NCBI GenBank assembly: GCA_016802295.1
Contig: JAESIW010000020.1
Span: 296,363-360,362, forward strand
Length of the DNA stretch: 64,000 bases
From: Brachionus rotundiformis
Taxonomy: Eukaryota; Rotifera; Eurotatoria; Ploima; Brachionidae
Reading direction: 5' to 3'
This document shows positions 43,281 through 55,112 of the stretch, piece after piece. Below the pieces are notes generated by a model. That model was not told the origin of the DNA. It made no database searches and saw only the letters and a program-made list of their open reading frames with translations. The first letter of the stretch is position 1. Each line of letters opens with the position of its first letter. A program made the position numbers and the translations under genes.

Positions 43281-46200
43281 ATGATAACAAAAATCATGAA
43301 AAATATTTTAATATTGTCAGATGTTGCCAAGCTAATATGGTCAGCTCTGTTTTGTATTCTTTTGGCGCAAATTAATGCCATTTCGGATGAAAATGATAGC
43401 TTTTGTTTGAAGTTCGAATGGAACCACCAAAATGAATGCAACTTGACCAGTCTTTTCCAAGACAACCTTGTTCCAGAGGGCTGCATTGCAGTCAAAGACA
43501 CACTTCAAATAGAAGCTAAATACTCATTTGTGTCAATGAATTATTCAGAGAACTATTCGCCTCTTAATTTTGTGCTGAACTTGGACATGCTCGTGGAAAT
43601 GAGAGCTTCGATTGATGACCCTAACCAGGACATATTTTTAGTGTGGCACACAATGAACAATTCATTTTACTTTATTGGCACTGATTGTATCTTTGGTAAT
43701 AATGGATTAGCTTGTGGAAAAAATGTTAATATTTCGCAACCATCTCTCTTTGTTTTATTTAGCGACTATTTTGATCGGAATGGTTGGTTCACTGATGATG
43801 ACAGAATTTCTTTATTTTTCAACAAAGGCGATCTTATTGTTAGGAATTTCGATTACCAATTAGAGAGCCCAAATATAAGGATTTATGCTGATAATGATGC
43901 ACAAGTTGATATTCAGCTGAATTCCAATAGTGCAGATGTAAGACATTTAAAAGAATTTTACAACAAAATTGTCGAATTAACAGTTTTTGGTTACATGGAA
44001 CTTGCTAGTTTAGTTGGAAAAGATAATACTGTTGGTATCCAGCTAGGTAATATATTAACCTTTTGGATTTAAAGGTATCAAAACATAATGTATCCTGGTC
44101 TAAAAATGAAATCTTTTTTATCTCCCTTCAATTTAGAAATCTAGGTTTATTTCTAGGATTTTTATATTTTATAAGAGATAATTTCACAATGATCAAAATA
44201 ATATATAAATAATTTAATTTTGACAGTCAGTTCAAAAGCAAGTGCATAAAATTTGAATTCTTGACCAAATTTTAAAAAAGTCAAAAACTTTTTGATCGAT
44301 ACATATAAATAAATTTATAATCATGTGGAACGAATAAAAAAAACATGATTCTTACTCTTTAATAATTAAGATAAAATAAGTATTAGCTCATATAATTAAT
44401 TAATAATTAAACTTTAAATTGAAATACAATGCTAGATCCTGATATCATTTTGAATTGATATTAATTTATTTTAAATTGTATTATTTTTGGCAATAAGAGC
44501 CTCTAGCACTTTTGTACGACTTTTTTCAATATTGTTGAACCAAGTTGCAGCAAACTATAAGTCTTATTTGCCAAATTTGATAAGAAGCTGCTGGTTTACT
44601 CGATTGTCTCTGCATAAGTGGTATCCAAGCTGATATTATGAGAAATTAGCAAGTAAATAAGAAGAGGTTGAATACATTTATCACCTTTTAGATGTAAAAT
44701 ATGCGTTCAACTCCCCAAACGCGCCAGAAGTTCACCCAGTTGAGGAGTTCTGGTCAATTTTGAAGGAAATAGTGTACGAGAACCAAAGTTGAGCCCACAT
44801 TTTTACAAGGTTAAAATACTATGCGCCGACTTAATAATGTCCGGCAATATGAATTTAATTAAAATCCCACAAAATAGACCTGCTGCTATTTAAAGCTTTT
44901 CCCTAAATTATCTTTTAGAATAAAGAAATTATGACGCATCAGCTGTCAAAATAAAAAAGATAACCCGCTATGTAAATTTTTTAAACATTTACTTTTAATT
45001 GGGAAGCGCAGATATACTTGGACAGAACATGTTTTTTATTTAGTAGTCATAAAATCATATTCACAGATATTCATTATTATAAATGTAATTCAAGTTATAA
45101 AAAACATTTATTTTGCTATAGATAGTTTTTTATATTCATTTGGGATTATTATTAAGCAAAATAATAATTTTCTATGTGATTTGATAAGTTAAAGATTTAA
45201 AAAATGCATCTATTGACAGATATATAGAAAATATATTTTTTTTAGATGCTAATATACTGAATTTGGAAGAAACAGCAGTTGATGGTACAGCAATTTATGG
45301 TTCTTTTTATACCCATACGCGAGTAAAATTAGAAACAAAAAGATATACACTGAGACTTCGTAAGAACTCTTAAGAGTATAAAATTTATAAATAAAAATTT
45401 TTATCAAGCTTATATTGAAATATATGATTTGGTCGCTGATTCGGACACAAGTGTTTTGGTCAAATGGACTGATCCAAATATAGATTTTCATTATTTTAAT
45501 CTAACTTGTAAAAAAGACAATGAATTTTATTCATTATATTCAAGTGACAATATGACCGAAGGCATTTGTTTTTTCAATTCAATTATTTATGGTCATTTGG
45601 TAAAAGCACATATTTCTATTTTTGCACCAAATTCAACTTTCGAGTCGCAGGAGTATTCAGTCTACTTGAGTAAATATAATTTTTATCTTAAGAGCTCTAA
45701 CCAAAATTCAAATCGGCTTTATTTATTTATTTATTTGAATAATAAGCTATCAAAAAAATAATAGATATAAATCCCTGATTTAGGTTAAATAAATGAGATA
45801 GATTTGTACTTTTTTTATATTTTATTTTATTAAACAATTAAACAACACAGTTAATAATACAATTAAAAAGAAAATCATCAAGACATCAATTCAATAAGTC
45901 ATAAAAACTTGATAGTATCTATGGCAGCAAACACGCATACAAGGAACTGCAAGAACTTCAAGTTTTTACAGTTTCAATCAATATTTACAAACTTGGTAAA
46001 AGCATAAAATTCTCTGTCATTCAGATAGCTACGAATCCAGAGACCAAAGTAGACAGTGATTTAAAGCTGATTAAATTAATAATTTCTTTAATTAAATGCA
46101 AATCATTGATGTTACCACATTTTCCGGCAACTTATCCCAGTGCAAAAGTACTCCGCGCTCACTGTAGCTGCAAAATCACTTCTAGCTTGAACAGGGAAAA

Positions 46201-49200
46201 TTCCTCTCTGGATTCTCTTTTATTGCTACAGCTAGGCTTTAATTACTTAACTTATCTATTTACCAGATCTGTGAACAAGTTTACCTTTTCTAGTCCATTC
46301 ACTAATTTGTACATTTCAATCAAGTCTCATCCAACTCTTCTTTCACTCAACCTTTTCAAACTGACTCTAGTCAGCCTCTATATTCATATGAGATACTTCT
46401 TAGCGACTTAGGGATCTTGTACCTTCTCTAATGCATTCACACTACTTTTCATGTTCGGATTCCATGCCTGCACTGCAAAGTCTTCAGAGATGTCAATCAC
46501 TTTCCACTTATCAGTTCACAGTCCCATACATCATCACATCTCCATCTGTCGATTAACATACTGAATCTAGACCTTTCTGCAGTCTCGCTTTGTCATATAT
46601 TTTGTTTACTGCGTCGAGTGTTCTTCAGTCAACCGCATATAATGCCATTCTATTAGAAACACAGACAGAGAGGTTATTTATGTTCATACCAAATATTGAT
46701 ATAAACTTTATAATAATTTAAACTGAGGCTTTTTTCCAGCTTTCAGGGGTATAAAATCATTAAAGATTCAAAAGCTCTTTTCTAATTCAAAATCTTTATT
46801 AGATTGGTTTCTACAGGTGGTTTTGTTCAATTTGGTACATTAAAACCGAACAAACCATTCAAAAATTTAAAAACTGGTACTGTATAGCAAAATCATACAT
46901 CTACTTAAAACAGAAACCAATATTCCTTTATTCTTTTATCTATATTTAATACTTTCTTATTAATTATAGCTATGAAAGTGTCCTTAAAAAAGTTAGTTGT
47001 GCTAATATTTGTAACCGGTTTATCAAGCGTCAATTTTAGCTTTATACCTTTTAAAGTTGTTGCTATATATAAAAGCTTCCCAGAATCACATGTGTACACA
47101 TATTCAGGTTTTATTTTTAAATTGTCTAAATTGTTGTTTACTTCCTCAACCATATTAACCCTTTTTGTATTACGAAACTGGTTATTGTTGATGTTAGTCA
47201 GTCTACATTGTGAAATCTTATGACCTGGGTTTTTGCAGCCGAAGCATATTAATTTTTTCTTCAGCTCGAAGTTCTGGTTTCTAAATTTTGTAACTTTTTT
47301 TTTATGTTCATACCTTCGGCCTTTAAATTTTGAGACATGGTTTCATATAAGAATCCTCAAAATTAATATTATTATATCTTGAATAGTTAACAGTCGTTGG
47401 TTTGCTAAAATTGCTCAATCTTTTAGTAAAAACTCTTGTATGCCTGACGGCTTCATCCAATGTTTCCACATTCTTACTTTTCAATTCCGTTCTAACTCTT
47501 TTGTCAAGTGCATCCAGAAAGATCCAGACTAATCATCTATCTATTTTGTTCGCAATCGTTTGGAAGTTGTGCTCGAAATTTGACGTTAGCTTAATACTTT
47601 TAAGTTCTGATCTTAGGCCTCTCTGAACATCAGCTGGTTTCAGAGTTGCTAACAATTGATTTTTAAATTTTTCCCACGTCACTAATTCATCTCTCTTTTG
47701 CATATTTTTAAGCATTGGTAGGGCGTTTCCTCTAAGAAGTTTTGCAACACAATCTATTAGCCTATTTCTAATAATTCCTTGGTTCCTAGCCTCTGTTTCT
47801 TCTAGAGATATCCATTCATCCACTTTATCTCTATCGTTTCCATATAATTTTGGTATATCGTCGACTTTAAAATTTGTGATTCGTATTTCCCTAAGTCCGA
47901 ATCCTAAATTTCCTTGTACATCATCTTGTATTAATGTATTCGATGAAGTGGCTGTATCCTGAAGGTTGCTTTTTGCTGTTCCTTCACTTTGTTTTGATTG
48001 ATTCATACCCTATATTTTATCTTCTTCAATTATTGTCTTTTTAATGCTGGCAATTAGCTCAGTTCTCTTGTAAAGTAGCTCTATATGCACTTTCTTAGGT
48101 TTTTTTAGAATTTTGAACATTTTGAAGCCATACCATTTGTTCGGCTTCTGTGCCGCTTCCTAATTCACCCTCTTCATCTAAGCGCTGAAATTCATTTTCA
48201 AAATACCCATTTTGTGTATTTATCAAATGAACTAGCTCTTGTACACTAAGTTTTTCAAGGTAATCTTTTGAAATAGGTACCATAAAAAATATATCAAGAT
48301 GTGAGCTGAGTGGTAAATGTATTTGTCAGCATTTCGAAGCGTCTAACTTCTGAGATACGTGACAAGTATTATCTTTGTGCAGCATTTAATAAATCTTAGC
48401 GACTATTGAATAAGTGATAATTTAAGGTAACATATTGTTTCTTTCGGTAGCTTATTTTCACATCGTTCCCCATATACTCTCAATTGCCATTGTTCGAAAC
48501 TAATCAGACCAAGAACTCTGGAACCTTTTTGTCACCAATCTTAATTTATTTTAAAAATCAATTCTCAATTCTTGAATATTTTCAGAGCCTGACACTGTGA
48601 AGAACTTGAGCATTTCATTGATAACAGCCTATTCAGCAAGAGTGGACTGGAGTCACCCAAATGGTTTAGTTGACTACTACAAGATAATTTTGGACCCAGG
48701 CTCTAATGAGAATATAGTGGTAGATAATAACACACTTTTTTATAAATTTACTCAACTATTTGAGAAAACAAAATATTCCGTAGCTGTAATTTCAGTAAGG
48801 AATAACTCAGAATCAGATCAAGTGAAAGAATCTTTTGAAACCCTGGACATAGTCTCCTTATATAATGGCACCGATTTTGATATTTTTGTTCAGAATATTT
48901 CCATCCTTCCGGATCCATCCATATATAATCTAATAGATACAACATCATCTGACCTTCAGAACACTTTAGATTTGGTCACATCGTTGAATAAGACTTCTTT
49001 GATTGTTTCATCAGTGGCCACTCAGAGTCAGAACTCGACTATTCTGGAAGGGTTAATTGATTTGACTGACAAGGCTTTGAACAAGTCAGATGATGTTTTT
49101 TACAATGATCTAGAGATTGGAAAACGACTTAGTGAAAGCATGGAAAAAGCAGTTGCCAAAATAAGTCTTGACAACTTGTACAATAACCAATTTATCAAGA

Positions 49201-52200
49201 ATTATTCAAATTTTTTTATTAAAACAAATTTAATTTACAACTTTTCATTAAAAGATACAGGATTTATTCTCGCAGGTAAGAATAAATTAATTTTTGGAAA
49301 AAATAAATTTAAAAATCTGCTTTTGACCAGAGAAAATGATGTTTAATTTTATAATCTTTCTTTTGAAAAATTTACATTTGAACATTTTACCAAGGTTTGG
49401 CAGAAGATAGTACCGAAATAGATGATGAAATATTTTTAAATACAAACAATTTAAATAATTAAATAATTCTGTCATTCAAAGACTGATTAAAACTTTTTTT
49501 ATTCAGATTATTTTAAAATTTAAATGTAGGTGAAAAATATATATATGAAATTATATTTTCAGAATAGATCTAAATTTTTGTATGATAAATCAGGTTTTTA
49601 ATTCAGTTGTATCTAGAAAAGACCATTAAAGAAAACTATGAACATTGTTTTAAACTGAATAGAAACTGTTTTCCCCAATTTTTTTTGTATAGATAATTTA
49701 TTTTAATAAAAAATATGTAGATAGTTAATTATTAAAAAAATGCCCATCAGTGGCAATGACATCCTCTCATTTCAGTTAAACAGAACAAACCAAAAAATTA
49801 ATAACTTTAAATGCTAAATGGTTTTATTTCTTCGTTTTTGATATAATTGTTTTATTTATCAATTTTTTCTAAAGAGCCCCAAATCATTAGCATGTTAATA
49901 TTTGTTATATTTAATCAAAGTAAAACAATAAACTTTTAAAAGTAATTAAAGAATTCAAAGGATAATAAAATTAGGAAAAGAGGCATTTTTATTAAAAAAA
50001 AATAATTTTTTTTAAATATTTTTTATATTATTTTCTGTTATTTTGTCTCAAACAAAAAAATATATAACAATCTCTAGCCTTGTGCATATCTGTCAATCTA
50101 ATGCCTAAAAATTTTTTTAAATTTTCAAAAACCTGAACTGGCAGAATTTTTTTTACCAACTAAAAAACTGTTAAATTATGATGTCTAATTTTGTAATCTT
50201 TCTTTTGAAAAAATTTACATTTGAACATTTTACCAAGGTCTGGCAGAAGATAGTACCGAAATAGATGATGAAATATTTTTAAATGCAAACAATTTAAAGT
50301 ATGATGTCTATTTTAACAAAGATTCAATTCAAGATCTTATTTATAACAACCAAACGCCACGTCTGTCCTTCATAGCATACAATTCACCAAAGCTTTTCAA
50401 AAGTTCCAGAGTATCTGAATTGAACCAACTTGAAAATTGCATTAAGCAAACATTGTTGACCATGAACGTCTTATCGGCTTCATCTTTGCATCAATTATCG
50501 CCTAGAGACGATTTGGTAAATATCATTTTCCCAAAGCAAGAAGTAATTGCATAAAAATAAATGAGAGAAATTTTTACCATATTTAACCTAGATAGAGGAA
50601 AAGTGTTCTAAAGTAAAATATGACCATATTTGTGTGTATTGGGATTATTTTGTCAATGATTGGAATTCAGAAGGATGCAAGTACATCCCGATAGGAAAAA
50701 ATGCCAAACTGGTTCACAAGTGCATCTGCAGCCATCTATCTCATTTTGCTATCTTATTTCTTCCACAAGACTTTAAATTTCCTCTCCATTTAGAACAAAT
50801 TTTATTCATAAGTTCAATGGTCGGGATCAGCCTTTCAATCCTAAGTCTCCTAATAACAATTTTCAATGAATTATTATTGTAAATATTTTTTGTTTTCTTT
50901 TTTTATAAAATTTATGTCGGATTTTTATAGAATGATAAATCCGACAAGATTTGGAAAAGCCTCAAATGGTATCATTTTCTCCAGACAAAAGAAAATGATA
51001 AAAGAATATCTGATTTTGTTTATGATTTGGTGTATTTCTTTATTAATGATAAATATTGTGTTCATTGCATTCGGAGTCACCAAACGAGAGAATGATATGT
51101 TTCCGCGGGAAAAAGACTCCAGCTTTAGCCCATGCATGATAATTGGACCTTTGCTGCATTTTTTTTTGCTAAATTCATTCTGTCTTTCCATAGCCATTTC
51201 CATAATTCAATTTTTACTAATTTCCAAAAAATTTAGTTCATTTAATTACATTTTTGTAAAATCAATTATCCCTTCAATATTGATTCCGGCAATAGTAATT
51301 GTCTCTTTAATTACAAGTGACCAAAAGGCCTATTCGCGAGATTACCGTGATGATGGATAGTAATCTTTGGTTTAACTATTAAATTTCCAAGATGTAAAAG
51401 TTCTTTTAAAGCTGTTGGCTTCATGGTGAGTACCAATTGTTTGCGTTTATTTTACCAGTTGGAATTATCCTAATCTGCAATTTGGCTATATTTATTGTTG
51501 TATGCAGGATTCAATTTAAAGTAAGAGTTACAATACATAAGTATTTGCACATGAGAAAGGCTACAGAGATTCAGTTTAAAAAAAGAGAAACAATTTTTAT
51601 CTTGATATGTTTTTTGAACTCAAGTAAAAAATTAAATTATACAATGATAATTCAAAAAAAATTGCTTTTTTATATATTATTTTGAATCTATCAAAAAAGG
51701 ATATATTTTCTAGTATTTGGTCATCGTTAAGTCTTTTTTACCATCTTAAAAAACAGCCTAAATACTTAATACTCCCAACAGCTTCAACTTGGTATTTATT
51801 AATAAAATACTGTTCACTTGGGAAGTAGAATTTTGAGAGCAAAAATGGTCGTGTGAATAATTCTAGCATGAATACCATCATCATCTTATCTTTGAGCACA
51901 AAAATCACATTAATCACATATTTAACTTTAAGAAAATAATAAATTAGCCACAATTTTTTAAAATAAAACCTTTAATTTACCAAAAAAAGCTAAAAATGCG
52001 TCACCAACTTACTATTCTCTTAACTGGAGACAAAATTCAATTAATTGAACTTATTAATTAATAGTTTTAAGACCGCTTGATTATAACAGATTAAAAAAGC
52101 AACATTTTGACTCACCTTTATCTATATTTATAAAACAATATTAATTTTTTTAAGATATAACTTGGATTATTGGATTTTTTGTGCTTGTTCCATTTGATAA

Positions 52201-52381
52201 AATTGGAATGGACTTTTTCCGATATTTTTTCTCCATCTTGTTCTGCATACTCAATTGTGTTCACGGATTCCATATTTTTTATGTCTATGTCCTAATATCA
52301 GATAAACGAAGAAGCCTATTGAAAGAAAAGTTAAAAAATGTATCTAACAGATTTAAACGATTGTTTATTAAGAAAAGATAA
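43281..52381 (+). CDS. Adhesion G-protein-coupled receptor (nine exons)
   Basis: Reconstructed exons: 43281-44046, 45246-45359, 45409-45669, 48586-49275, 50238-50515, 50592-50878, 50931-51359, 51412-51623, 52155-52381. All junctions have GT/AG and the frame closes at 1087 aa. Parts in order: signal-peptide-like start (KLIWSALFCILLAQINA) and a novel ectodomain in exons 1-2; fibronectin-III-like modules in exon 3 (TSVLVKWTDPNIDFHYFNL) and exon 4 (ARVDWSHPNGLVDYYKI); a GAIN-like stretch; the GPS (CVYWDYFVNDWNSEGC, CICSHLSHFAIL) with cleavage expected between Leu752 and Ser753; then seven membrane spans. TM6 carries NITWIIGFF and TM7 ends HGFHIFYVYVL, both typical of family B2. ECL2 has the YCWL motif. 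Extracellular exons 2-4 are symmetric phase 1-1. The ligand is unknown. Introns 3 and 8 contain transposon debris. Exon boundaries are my prediction. Confidence 0.85.
44480..44900 (+). mobile_element. Tc1-like transposase relic inside intron 1
   Basis: The plus strand encodes NSPNAPEVHPVEEFWSILKE followed by IVYENQ near 44709-44785. This matches the third catalytic Glu region of Tc1-like DDE transposases (N.P...PxExFWxxLKxxVY). Surrounding frames are broken. It lies in the first intron of the adhesion GPCR gene. Confidence 0.6.
46000..46640 (-). mobile_element. LINE C-terminal relic inside intron 3
   Basis: The minus strand reads FAVQAWNPNMKSSVNALEKV near 46490-46430 and LIEMYKLVNGLEKVNLFTDL near 46360-46270. 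Frameshifts and stops lie between. This is the CR1/Jockey-like tail, antisense to the host gene. Confidence 0.6.
46900..48290 (-). mobile_element. LTR-retrotransposon gag relic inside intron 3
   Basis: Minus strand. 48283-48095 is a short leading ORF (SVQELVHLINTQNGYFENEF). 48006-47533 is a capsid-like domain (LYGNDRDKVDEWISLEETEA, ALPMLKNMQKRDELVTWEKF, LRSELKSIKL). A CCHC zinc knuckle, CFGCKNPGHKISQC, lies near 47255-47210. 47153-46905 resembles the start of a retroviral-type protease (GIKLKLTLDKPVTNIST), but the catalytic D-T/S-G is replaced by DKP. The gag part is of Ty3/gypsy type. No RT or integrase follows. The element is antisense to the receptor gene and is dead. Confidence 0.75.
48291..48432 (-). 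mobile_element. Partial LTR of the gag element
   Basis: On the minus strand it begins TGTTACCTTAAATTATCACT at 48432 and continues to CAGCTCACATC near 48300. It matches the first about 145 bp of the solo LTR at 32743-33017, including ATCTCAGAAGTTAGACGCTT. The rest of the LTR, the primer-binding site and the leader are missing, so a deletion joins U3 directly to the gag region. Confidence 0.75.
49336..49462 (+). pseudogene. Duplicated 5' part of exon 5 with premature stop
   Basis: 49336-49455 repeats 50178-50298 at about 95% identity, including the splice acceptor TTTTACCAAG and the first about 60 bp of exon 5. If this copy is spliced to exon 4 (acceptor AG at 49393-49394), the frame reads LAEDSTEIDDEIFLNTNNL and then reaches TAA at 49460-49462. 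That product would end before the GPS and all membrane spans. It is either a dead duplicate or an alternative terminal exon. Confidence 0.75.
49463..50177. other. Intronic AT-rich DNA
   Basis: It lies between the duplicated exon piece and the real exon 5. No gene or clear element is seen. Confidence 0.35.
51735..51880 (-). mobile_element. LINE scrap inside intron 8
   Basis: The minus strand reads NKYQVEAVGSIKYLGCFLRW, the QVExVxSxKYLG motif found after the RT core of many LINEs. A related piece (CQVEAVESSKYL) sits at about 8310-8345 inside the long LINE copy. It is in the last intron of the adhesion GPCR gene. Confidence 0.5.
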
Positions 52382-52765
52382 TTTTTATTAAAAATAAATT
52401 TATTGTTCAAAATGTAATTAGGCATTGAATAAAGAAAAAGTTAAATGGATTTTATTTTTGCCTCACTTGTTCCAAAAAAATTATATGAATATGGCGGAAG
52501 GTTTTAGGCAGCCACTTGGCCGGTCCTAATTTTTAGACCGTATAAAAATACGGCTAAGTATACGGCATTAACTAATTTTTGTAAAAATAAAAAAAAAAGA
52601 TATCTTATTAAATTATATTATTTGTTTAAAAAAAATAAGTAAATTTAAAAAGATTTATTTAAAAATTTATTAAAATAAATAAAACCAACATTATTAGATT
52701 AAATAAAATATGAAGAATACAAAAAAAAAACTATTGAAACTAAAAACTTTTTTTAAACAAAGGCA

Positions 52766-52947
52766 GGTATTTTTTGGTATATCAAATTTTAATTTAATTT
52801 TACACTTTTTTAATACTTATCTTATCGTTTTTAATAAAGCTGTATCTAAATTTCTGGTACGAAAATTTATTTCTTTAAAGCTAAAATATTATTTAGTATT
52901 TGTTTGAATACACTGAAGTCTATACTATTTTATTTTTTCAACTTGGC
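52766..52947 (+). repeat. Direct repeat left of the gap
   Basis: GGTATTTTTTGGTATATCAA onward for about 180 bp is almost identical to 53306-53486 (two differences near the start and one near the end). The copies flank the N gap, so this is either a real tandem duplication or an assembly artefact at the gap edges. Confidence 0.85.
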
Positions 52948-53305
52948 NNNNNNNNNNNNNNNNNNNNNNNNNNNNNNNNNNNNNNNNNNNNNNNNNNNNN
53001 NNNNNNNNNNNNNNNNNNNNNNNNNNNNNNNNNNNNNNNNNNNNNNNNNNNNNNNNNNNNNNNNNNNNNNNNNNNNNNNNNNNNNNNNNNNNNNNNNNNN
53101 NNNNNNNNNNNNNNNNNNNNNNNNNNNNNNNNNNNNNNNNNNNNNNNNNNNNNNNNNNNNNNNNNNNNNNNNNNNNNNNNNNNNNNNNNNNNNNNNNNNN
53201 NNNNNNNNNNNNNNNNNNNNNNNNNNNNNNNNNNNNNNNNNNNNNNNNNNNNNNNNNNNNNNNNNNNNNNNNNNNNNNNNNNNNNNNNNNNNNNNNNNNN
53301 NNNNN
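52948..53305. other. Assembly gap (358 N)
   Basis: Unresolved bases between two near-identical 180-bp sequences. Confidence 1.
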
Positions 53306-53486
53306 GGTATTTTTTGGTATACCAAATTTTAATTTAGTTTTACACTTTTTTAATACTTATCTTATCGTTTTTAATAAAGCTGTATCTAAATTTCTGGTAC
53401 GAAAATTTATTTCTTTAAAGCTAAAATATTATTTAGTATTTGTTTGAATACACTGAAGTCTATACTATTTTATTTTTTCAACTTTG
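53306..53486 (+). repeat. Direct repeat right of the gap
   Basis: Partner of 52766-52947, same orientation, beginning GGTATTTTTTGGTATACCAA. Both contain TAATAAAGCTGTATCTAAAT and end near ATTTTTTCAACTT. Confidence 0.85.
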
Positions 53487-54089
53487 CTTAATTTCAACTT
53501 GTGTATAGTCATATTTAAAAACACGTTAAAATAATTGCATTCATATTTTAAAATGTACCATCACTACAAGTAGCTTCAATTCAATTCAGCCACCAGCTTA
53601 ACAATCGAGCAGAGAAGAAAGAGAGCAAGACCAAAAAATGGTACACCTGCTTTACAAATTCAGCCACGAGAGACACAAGATGTACCATTACTACAACTAG
53701 CTTCATCAACACAGCCACCAAAAAAAATAAATTAGATATGTATAGATCAAAATTGTTACGGTGAAAAATATCAGACTTAAGCAAACAACATAATTTAATA
53801 AAATATCGTATTTTTGGCCGCATTTTATACGGTCCTAAAATTTAGACCGCAAAAAGACCGAATTCGGGACCGTCTGTATCAAGGTTGGCCGGATTGTGGT
53901 CCCCTTGTACGAATTCCAACACTATTCATTATTAGGTATCTTGAAGTTGATGATCGATTCAAAATATCATTTCAATTCGAAGGTTTAGATATTAGAATTT
54001 TTTTTTAATTTAATTTTTTTATTTATGTAACACAAACATACATTTTATGTAAACTTAGAAAATAAATAATTTTGTAAAATAATTTCTCA

Positions 54090-54870
54090 ACTTGATTTAT
54101 GAGATCTAGTTCTTGGTGATGACGTATCAGAATGGGAAGAGGCCACTAGTGGCATGCCTCAAAGGTCAGTTTTGGGCCCTATTTTTTTATTATTTATTTA
54201 AACGATCTTTTGGATTCTATTAAAAGTCCATGTTTATCTTACGTAGACGACTTGAAAATATTGAGGGTTGAATTAACTGACTGGACAGCAAAATGCTCTA
54301 GTTAATTAAATGTATTAAATTATAAAAAAATGAATAATGATCGAAATAGGAATAAAATTGGATATACAGTTCCAATCTTGGATAGGACAGAGACTCTTAA
54401 AGAAACTGTTGAAGAAAAGGACCTCGGTGTTGTTGTATCTAATGATCTAAAATGGAACAAAAAATGTTTAAAGTTATAAGACAACAGAAAGTTGCGTTCG
54501 TGTGTTTGGACAAAGAAACTTTTATACTATCGTACATAGAACTTGTCAGACCGCATCTTGAATACGCTTTAAGTGTTTGGAACCCTTCAACGAAAGCTAG
54601 CATAAACATCAAAACTGCTAAGGGCTTAAAAAGGCTAAGGGCTTTGGACTTAATGAGCTTAGAAGATCGTATATCAAGAGGGGATCTTATTCAAATGTTC
54701 AAAATAGTAAACCGTTTCAAATTGGAATATTTTACCGGAAATTGTTGTTAACTCAGAGACAATTAATGCCTTTAACGCGGGTATCGACAGAGAAGTGTTT
54801 GATATATAAAAACGAAAGAAAGGAAAGAATACCACAGCTCCTGTTGATTAACTTTGAAATTGAAAAAATA
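54090..54870 (+). mobile_element. Internally deleted CR1/Jockey-like LINE
   Basis: The RT remnant near 54110-54260 reads SGMPQRSVLGPIF, then after a frameshift NDLLDSIKSPCLSYVDDLKI. YVDD is the catalytic box. The region 54452-54751 encodes FILSYIELVRPHLEYALSVW and RISRGDLIQMFKIVNRF of the C-terminal domain. Stops and deletions are frequent. It ends CTCCTGTTGATTAACTTTGA at 54840-54859, very like the tail of the other LINE family here. Confidence 0.8.
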
Positions 54871-55112
54871 AAAATAAAAAGTTAACTATATTTCTTTATT
54901 TAAAATAAAACCAAAATTTTTAGTAAAAATTTTGATAAATTTTTCTTTTAAAAATAAAAATAAAATTTTTTTTTAAAGTAATGTTAAAATATTTGTTTTT
55001 TTTTAATATTAAAAATTTTAATCAAAATAAATATAAAATTATAAATATATTTTAAAATTTCTTTTAGCTCTTAGCATTAAAATAGTTGACTAATTTTTAA
55101 TAATTTTAAGTT

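Larger units (their letters stand above)
52495..53926. repeat. Unclassified repeat element, copy A (contains gap)
   Basis: The left end has CTTGGCCGGTCCTAATTTTT and AGACCGTATAAAAATACGGC. The right end has CGGTCCTAAAATTTAGACCG and GGCCGGATTGTGGTCCCCTT, ending CCAACAC. The motif TTTAGACCGTATAAAA is shared by both ends in inverted form. Near 53550-53720 a coding-like stretch repeats DVPxLQxAS and TQPP-type words. A related shorter element lies at 58855-59229. The class is unknown. Confidence 0.5.

Noticed and set aside
46106..46411. Plus-strand 101-codon frame
   Set aside because: It is the antisense of a LINE C-terminal relic (LIEMYKLVNG motif on the minus strand).
51521..51623. Alternative splice donor AAA/GTAAGA inside receptor exon 8
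   Set aside because: Using it would remove the start of TM6. The read-through encodes the expected third loop and TM6, and the total frame closes only with the longer exon.
52900..53337. Three frames of about 130-145 codons across the second gap
   Set aside because: Composed almost entirely of unknown bases.
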